A stretch of DNA of 64,000 nucleotides from Stratiolaelaps scimitus. Its lineage: Eukaryota > Arthropoda > Arachnida > Mesostigmata > Laelapidae. The DNA lies in contig JABWDB010000007.1 in NCBI GenBank assembly GCA_019614645.1, positions 1,798,001 to 1,862,000 of the forward strand, in the 5' to 3' direction. Positions 57,188-64,000 of the stretch are shown in pieces; the stretch's first letter is position 1, and the number at the start of each line of letters is the position of its first letter. Made by a program: the position numbers and the translations under genes. Under the pieces are notes generated by a model, which saw nothing but the letters and a program-made list of their open reading frames with translations, was not told the origin of the DNA and made no database searches.

Positions 57188-59897
57188 CTACTGATCGCCG
57201 TCCGCTCCTCCGATTGGGTAGAGGATGTCGTAATGGCCCGGACGATATAGCAAGAACACACTGTAACACAATAGTATCAGCGACGGCAAGGGAACAACCT
57301 GTTACTTAAGGAAATCAAGAACAAAAATCGAACGGAAAGATTCACGAGTCACATGTGCAAGCTTGGCATCTATACCTGGTATTTATAGAATAGAAACGAT
57401 GGTCTTAACAGGGGCAACCTTAGGAAGCTTGACCGATTTCACAACTAGTATATTCCACCTTTCTTCGATCCCCTTCTAGTTAAGATTGATTTCAAATGAC
57501 ATTTTTGTTAAATCAACGACCACCGACAATGATCGATTTCACAACACACAAACAACCAAAGAGGTCTGCGATCTTAACTAAAAGCTTACCGGGGCTTGAC
57601 ATCGTCGGGGAAGCTGTGCCTGATCACCTTTCCGAGAGTCGACGCACGATCCATATAGAGAACTTGAACACCCGTCGACAAGTGTCTCGTTAGCGCAATG
57701 ATGTGAATGTGATCCGATTCTTTGTACATTGGTTCGACTTCCTGCCGACAGAAGTCTTTGAGCGAGCGGTCACCCTCAATAAAAGCGCTGAAAAATTCGG
57801 CCTCCGTTTGTAGTTGACCCGACGTCAGCAGGCGCAAAAAGACAACCATATACTCTGATAGACCTTTGTCGTTGAACACTGCGTGCAGCTCATCGAGTGT
57901 TGGTTTCTCCTCGAGCCGCTTCAGAATATCGACAAAGGTGTCGTGGAAATCATCAATGGTGAAATCAGGAAATCCGAGAGCCTTCAGTTCTTCCTTGCTC
58001 TTGGCCAGAAGGTCTTTAAAACGTCGAAGCTCATCAATATCGGAGAGCATCGACTCGAGATAGGCAAATCCGAAGGCACGGAAGAAACAGTTACCATCTG
58101 GTCTGGTCTTTCTGATGAAGCCAAATCGAGACTCCAGATCACGGAGTTTCTCCTGATACACGCTATCATCCGATGAGTATTCTGACTCTACCAAAAATAA
58201 ATATAACGAACATGAAACAGAGTTAACAAATGTTACTAGTCGCCAATAAATAATCATATTTAGTTTCGTATATTACAGTAATATCGTATACAGACCACTG
58301 ATCTGATTAAAAAAAAACCCGCCCGTTGGTATAGATCTGGAGTAGCATGTCAATCAAGTCCAGCCCGTACTAAGTTCTGCCCCCGTTGGCAGGACATTAA
58401 AGTCACCCCATCTAGACGATGCCCATCATGCAGAGCCGTGGGCTCGCGAGCGCAAGTAATCTGTGCGCTGCGCAGCGCCCAGGTCGTTAAGCAGCGAATG
58501 TCGTCTTCGACCCGCACTGAGGCGATATGACAAGTCATTGTGGTCACGATTGTCAACTTCTTCGCCGCATTCACAGATGTGAGGTGCTATCGAGCGAGAA
58601 TTTATACGTGAACTAGACTTATGTGATCATCAAGTCAGGCCCCTGTAGAGGCAGGCAGAATCACTTCTAACCAAGAGCTCGCTCGTTGGCTAATCATCGG
58701 ACCTTGTTCCTCTGGTCAATGACAAAGTTCAAAATAGCAGTTTGCTTAGGCTTGTTGTCATGTTTACTTATTCGAAACCTGCTCCCGTTATGACCCCTGC
58801 CCCCCAGGTCCTTGTCTCTTCGGGATTGAATAAGGTGGTAAGTGTCTGCCGGAAAGGGGTCAATACATCAGAAGGAGCCCTCGAAGTGCTCTTGATGGGT
58901 AGTTGGGCAGGATTACGGATTTGTTAGAAGGGGGTCTCCACAGGCTGGTTTAAGAATGCGACCATTGGTCTATTTGAAAGACAATCTTCTCGATCATCGA
59001 AGACGCAGGGTGGAGATCTCCTCCCAAGTCTTCCATCGTCGAGGTGCCAGAGATTGTTAGGTAATGTGGGTCAATTTTGCACAACTGATTTCCTTGTTGA
59101 ACCTCCATGGCAAACGCTATGAAAATGTTCGCTATGCAAATACATGGTTACAAGAGGCGGCGTATGGAATTCGCTTGTGAGTTTCTGATGTTCCTGAGAA
59201 AGCTGACTTAACTACTGCATCGTAAACCAACTCGATACGAGTATTTACACTGTACGAATCGCCGGAGTGGCTGTCACAGACCTAAATTAAATTAACATCA
59301 AATCCAACGCTGACCTAGATTAGCTGACCCAATAGCCGCCAAGCAGAAGGAACTCCTTATCAGTATAAATTGATATTTTGGTGCCTATGGTTTAAGGGTG
59401 AATTTAGATGCGGTGGTGAACAGAGCGCCAAATTAAATTATTTCGATATCAATGTCGACAAGTATATCGCTAGTTCCATAGTTAAATAATATTGATTGTG
59501 TTTCAGTTTAAAGAAAATGATCGCTAAAGTGATCCTTATCAGCAATTTGTTTACTCAGCGAATAATGCTTCACGAAGAAAGCTATACGCCTAAGACTGTG
59601 GAGTAGATCTAACTAGGTGCTCTCTCGCCTAGACACCAAATTAAGCCAAGTGTATATGACAACTACTGCGTCGCACCATTCGCCAGCCGAAATTGAACAA
59701 GTAAACATTCTTCTAGCACTGATAACTGCGGAGATAATGGAAAGATCCTAAATTGTTATCGACCCTTTCAAAGTAGAAATCACTCATACTTCTGGCGCAG
59801 GAGCAGCAACACGGCATTTTGACTGCGGTAGTATCTGGCATTGCCCAGGTCACGCTGAGCTAGTAAGCCGTCACGTTGACACGCAGCATGCGCACAC

Positions 59898-59936
<39 letters not shown>

Positions 59937-60329
59937 CGACGTAGACATACAGATTAGACCAAAAAGATTTCGACCCATTGGTCGAGTCCAAATGTCCAAT
60001 ACGTTCCTTGCCATCGCTCCCAGACAGACGACTAAGCCAATAGCAATTGGAGCGCGAACTCTCCTCAGAAGACAGCGTATTAATTAAGTGGCAATAAGAC
60101 GAGGATAAATTTCAAAGGCAACAAACTAACCTAGGCTAATGAGCGGCTTCTTGATGTCGATAAGCGGTATGCTGTCGGAGATCTCTTTCTCAATCGCCTT
60201 CTCCTGTGCCATGATAGCCTCATCCTGATTTCCACTCGGGGCGTCTCCTGTCGGAAGGGGCTGGCCCGATACAGATGATCCGGACGAGCCTGAGGAGGGT
60301 ACGCCGTTCGCCTCCGAGAGATCCGACAT
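57188..60329 (-). CDS. OTUB1: ubiquitin thioesterase, otubain (OTUB1-like), three coding exons
   Basis: Minus-strand coding exons 60329-60131, 58187-57590 and 57260-57188 join in frame (phases 1 and 2; donors GTTAGT and GTAAGC, acceptors TGGTAG and TTACAG) to give 289 residues. Known of the family: otubains are OTU-class cysteine proteases that cleave Lys48-linked ubiquitin chains and bind E2 enzymes in cytosol and nucleus. Seen here: the N-terminal ubiquitin/E2-binding helix DEAIMAQEKAIEKEI (about 36-50), the catalytic loop RPDGNCFFRAFGF with Asp97 and Cys100, the conserved LRLLTSG and QEVEPMYKESDHIHI blocks, and RPGHYDILYP with catalytic His275 on the tiny last exon. All triad residues are intact. 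The start is the ATG at 60329 because similarity to OTUB1 fits from there; an in-frame ATG at 60395 is unlikely. Intron 1 (58188-60130) holds a decayed LINE piece and a TA tract. Confidence 0.93.
58342..58600 (-). pseudogene. decayed copy of the GC-rich LINE tail, in otubain intron 1
   Basis: Minus-strand frames read CECGEEVDNRDHNDLSYRLS, then GRRRHSLLNDL and, in another frame, ITCAREPTALHDGHRLDGVT and LMSCQRGQNLV. These line up with CERCGDPVATNGHHGLSC, RHTMLND, IPCTREPQGLDTSDGRRPDG and HRGQHLV of the 54.4-55.3 kb fragment. Several substitutions, a frameshift and stops show it is an older or separate lineage copy. Confidence 0.72.
59895..59936. repeat. (TA)n microsatellite
   Basis: TA tract of about 38 bases with one CATA interruption, inside otubain intron 1. 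Confidence 0.9.
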
Positions 60330-60395
60330 TGTTTCGACAAGACACAACCTCGTCGAACCAACCGTGTCACACCGAAGAAGCCGGCCACTGATCAC

Positions 60396-63379
60396 TAGTG
60401 GGCGCCAGATACAGGCCGTTCGGACACACGCACCGGGACCCGGCTAGTCGCTTATTACGGTTAAGCAAGCGTCGCTATCTACTATGTTTGAACAAACTAC
60501 AACTTCGTCACGGGGAAACAATATCGTATTGCCGCCTCTGACAACAGCTCCTACAGATTTCCGAACTGTCGTAGCACTTTATCAAACAAAAAAAAAACTC
60601 CCAATGAATGGGACCCAACGAATACAATGGGTACAACACACTCGATCTCGGTCGACACCGTCCCGAAGCAGTCTTCGTAAATAGCAAAATCACCCTTCAG
60701 GATAGTGATAGGCTCCGTACGGTGCGTCTGCCGCGGAGAGTGATGTGTCGTCTGCTGCCGCCGGCTCAAACAATGCTTTACGATGGCTGGTTGTCGAAAC
60801 TGTAAAGGCTACCCACTGGCAGTGCGAGCCCGCTCAACGGCAACCGAATAACTCAAACAAACGAACGCGATAGGATACCGTCATGATTAGTATAGAAATA
60901 TATATACACACCCGCCGACACTGGCACTCCTAGCTTGAATGTCCTTGATACAGATAAAGAGATCAACAATTCGCCTATATGCTCACACCGTTCTTGTCAA
61001 TGTTGCAAAAACGGAAAAACGCGAAATGAACCCTCTCGTTTGTACCGTAATGAGTCGGTCAGGCGATAATTTCGCGTGTGGTTTCTAGCCAGCTGCATAT
61101 AAGTTAATTTCGTATTATAGTAATTAGATGCAATGTGCAACTGTCGTCTGAGGAAGACGTAAAAGCGATGGGTTAAAGCTGTGCCTAGGCGAATATATTT
61201 GCAACCGAGCGTTATGAAGACGGTTTTGACTAATCCGCGCAGATTTTACTTGCCGTCTATAATACAAATTCATTAGTAATAAACGAGCGTACAATTTACA
61301 AGCATTGCGTCTGCTCGCTTTGTTCGAATCAACTCAAATTTGCAACAGGGGCTTTGTTTGTGGATCAGTCCCCGGCACAGCTAGCTCTAGATTTGCCACA
61401 CTGCTTCGAATGTTTTTTTTTATTCATGTGGCGACGAGGGGCAAATCCTCTTCGCATGAGTGGACTGTCTCACAAACCTGCACCGCCAAGAGGGTGTGTG
61501 AGACAATCCTATGGATGCGGGCCAAAGTATATGGGGATGACTGTGGATCATAGCAGCCTCTTATCCACTACAGACTCCAGACACGGTGTTATTGAGCCTG
61601 TTGACACGGTGCGTTTGACAGACAAATGTCGCAACTCTATAGTTAATACGTCTAGCATTTGTCTGCTTAGTACCAGGACTAACTAGTTTAGTATTTATGA
61701 TACAATGGCTTCCGTCTCCCGACGACTTAAACCGCTCAATGACGATTGCTGTCGCCAGTGACAGCCTAATAATTGTCTTTCGAGACGACCCTCAGCTGTT
61801 CCCCTATCTGACAGGCCTCAGCTCTTAACATTTTAGGTATTACTATGAGGATCTATTGGGGCCACCTTTGCTTATTCTCTTCCTTGCTCGTACCTGGCGA
61901 GAATCTTCAGATAAAGAAAGATGACAAAGAACTCCAAAGATTCTAAGCGTCTGACAGGATTTGAACCCGCATCCCTCCGGTCAGTGACAGCCTAGCCAAA
62001 CGCACGTCAACCACGCACGGTTAAAGACCCCCCCGTGCCGGTTGTTTTTGAAATTTCGAGGCCGCCCACGAACGACCGCGGCTAACGGAGTTCTTCCACG
62101 GCCGATTTACTGAAAGATTCGCGCGAATTGTGTTCTTACCCCGATTGTGCTTGCATCATTTGTGTGTTAATAGGTGTGAAGTGACAACCTTCTTAACAGG
62201 TTCACCCCGCCTAGTGTATGAATAACCGGGTGGTATGGCATCCACCGGTTTCCTGAAGAGGTAAGATTCGGGGGTGGTCGTTCACCCAGACCGCCGGTAT
62301 GGCAGTCAGCTGCGAACGTTAACTGACATCGGATAAGGTGCTAACGAGCAAAATGGGAAAGAATAGGGTACATCGTGTGTATACTTGTGTGTATTGGAAA
62401 TGTCATATCCTGTCCTGGTCATTTTGTGTGTTTGGCACCGTGCGAAATAGTATATGATACTTTCAGCTTGTGTTTATATCCACTTCTAGCTGTAATGGCC
62501 GGGAAGTGTTGACACTAACCGTTGTGCCGTCAGCAAAAGATTAAATTACTGGTAATTAGTGTCGCCGGGAGCTATGCGGCTTTCGTCGAAAAATATATAG
62601 CAGCGATAAGAAGACGGTAAGGATATTACGTTGTTGCTCTACGGTTTACTGCCATTTTATATTATTTATTCATATGATTTTCAGCAACAATTGTACCCTG
62701 AGAAGGTGAATTAATAATTTAAATTTAATAATGTATGCTTGTATACTATGGGATGGATGGATTTTACGGAGTAATGTTTGAGTGTCGTATCGAGTGGAAC
62801 TGATGTCGCAGACGGCGGATGAAGGATCTGATCGACGCGGGTTGAAAAAATAAATGTCTAGAAAAATCTTCATGTCTACTTATATATTTAAAACAAGACA
62901 GCAGCAAAGATTTTGCTGTTCCACCCCAGACAATGGCAAGGAACTGCTGTGGCAATCTCAGAACTAAGCAGTAGTTTGTAGACGGAGTGCTTTTGATGAT
63001 ACCGCCAAAAATGCCTATCTCTAATATATGCGGTGTCTAGCACCGCTTTACGTGTGATTTAATTACTAAACTTATTTAGAAGATTAGAATTTCGAATTTG
63101 TTAAATTTTTGTTTAGGGATATATCCACATATATAGAAACGTGTATAATACTATAAGAGTGACGGAAAGTCAAGTCACTGCTTCCCGAGTATTCGACTAC
63201 AGAAGATGAGAATGGAGAGCTTTTACCGCAGGCGTCATTTTGACCTGGAGATATCGTCCCCGTATTTCTCAAACAGCACAATGAGCAAAAACAAAACGAC
63301 TATAATAATATAAGATATATGTGTATCTTCTGCGAAGCTGCAGAATTACCCACACAATCATTTACAAGCCTAGCGTAAA
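60396..63379. other. intergenic upstream of otubain
   Basis: Short overlapping frames on both strands only. The otubain promoter should lie just right of 60330, but no core element is certain. A tRNA-like SINE fragment lies near 61960-62010. Confidence 0.45.
61955..62012 (-). repeat. tRNA-like fragment / SINE head
   Basis: On the minus strand GCGTTTG and CAGACGC can form a 7-bp acceptor-like stem around GGCTAGGCTGTCACTGACCG and a B-box GGGTTCAAATCC. The total is about 57 bases, too short for a true tRNA (no anticodon arm), so a tRNA-derived SINE or pseudo-tRNA is more likely. Confidence 0.45.
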
Positions 63380-63487
63380 ATGTCACAAATTGATCCTTTC
63401 AGAGGGAGTCGGCGTCCGGGTTTTCTAAGGGCGGAAACGCCTCCAGAGCCGCCGTCATTTTCAGCATTTCTTCCTGATCCTACAATC
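63380..63487 (+). CDS. candidate first coding exon of an unidentified gene
   Basis: ATG in a good context (AAAATG) opens 36 codons, beginning MSQIDPFRGSRRPGF and ending AFLPDPTI, and the exon would end exactly in phase 0 at a perfect donor GTAAGT (63488). The peptide is Pro/Phe-rich and not repetitive. An open frame at 63689-63964 could be a later exon, but no matching acceptor was identified. Gene identity unknown. Confidence 0.33.
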
Positions 63488-64000
63488 GTAAGTTGTATGC
63501 ATCATCCTTTCGTGTAGACCTCAAGTATGAATGGCGACAGCTAGATTTTTCCGCGCCGCATATCTTACGTGTAGAAGACATCTAGAATCGATGTAGACGA
63601 CGTAAACGACGTCCATATCGTGGGTCCAGTTAGAAAACACCGCGCAAAACTATCAAATGAATGAGGGGGTGACCAAACGCTTATCTCGATGGCAATGCTG
63701 GAAGGTGGAGCAAGGAGATGTCCAGGGGTTTCACCTTGGTGCACTCCTGGGATAGATGTAATATTTCTGTATAAAATCCTGGTCGACGATATTGGCGTGA
63801 TGTACTCGTTTGCGTCTTGCGATAGTAGAATACACTCACATGCGCCCGGTTTGATTCCAACCGTTGAAGATTTGCATTTGCAAATTGGCCCGTCTTCTGA
63901 ATTGCAGTGCCTAAAGCAGTTCAATGTTGGCTATGCCTCAGTGCGGAAAGTTTACCTTGTATAAAAGCGTGATTTCAATCGTGCAATCAGTCAGTCTAGA
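63488..64000. other. right edge, possible intron
   Basis: If the 63380 exon is real this is its first intron. Open frames at 63689-63964 (+) and 63565-63924 (-) overlap and neither is recognised. Confidence 0.3.

Noticed and set aside
61955..62012. Apparent tRNA gene on the minus strand
   Set aside because: A 7-bp acceptor-like stem and B box exist but the span is about 57 bases and lacks an anticodon arm, so it is listed only as a SINE/pseudo-tRNA.

Overview
The window is nuclear DNA of a multicellular animal. The evidence is GT-AG introns inside conserved animal genes, non-LTR (LINE) and LTR retrotransposons, a mariner relic, tRNA-derived SINEs and many AT dinucleotide tracts. An arthropod is the best guess (a chelicerate or mite is possible), but nothing here fixes the species. 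There are no bacterial operons, rRNA genes or CRISPR arrays.

Layout. 1-9.4 kb: a LINE relic at the left edge, then mostly non-coding DNA with a GC-rich trinucleotide-repeat island (5.6-6.6 kb) and a CAA-rich tract. 9.4-13.25 kb: a decayed but structurally complete Ty3/gypsy-type LTR retrotransposon on the minus strand, with 127-bp LTRs, a 5-bp target duplication, a SINE-like insert in its protease and two fold-back inverted repeats. 17.9-20.15 kb: a four-exon plus-strand gene for a mitochondrial fission factor (MFF/Tango11-like). 24-45.5 kb: a cluster of secreted Ser/Thr/Ala-rich mucin-like genes. One has two exons (24.05-26.83 kb). Three are tandem paralogues (31.0, 36.1 and 43.8 kb) with nearly identical signal peptides and duplicated flanks. 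A fourth flank, with no gene attached, lies at 47.2-47.6 kb. 48.2-53.1 kb: a nearly full-length Jockey/CR1-like LINE with three coding defects. 53.5-54.05 kb: a small secretory-pathway, single-pass membrane protein gene. 54.4-55.3 kb: a GC-rich 3' piece of a second LINE type that carries a CCHC plus PD-(D/E)XK endonuclease-like tail. Shorter copies of it lie at 29.4, 30.1 and (minus strand, decayed) 58.3-58.6 kb. 57.19-60.33 kb: a three-exon minus-strand otubain (OTUB1-like) deubiquitinase. 63.4 kb: a possible first exon of a gene running off the right edge.

How it fits together. The two conserved housekeeping genes (MFF and otubain) flank about 37 kb of lineage-specific DNA, where secreted low-complexity genes have multiplied by segmental duplication and by internal 369-bp and 315-bp repeat expansion. 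Mobile elements have repeatedly landed between them. The mucin-like array, with its shared upstream block and homogenised repeats, is the most distinctive feature. The products would be densely O-glycosylated secreted proteins (mucus, cuticle coat, glue or silk-like), but this role is inferred from composition alone.
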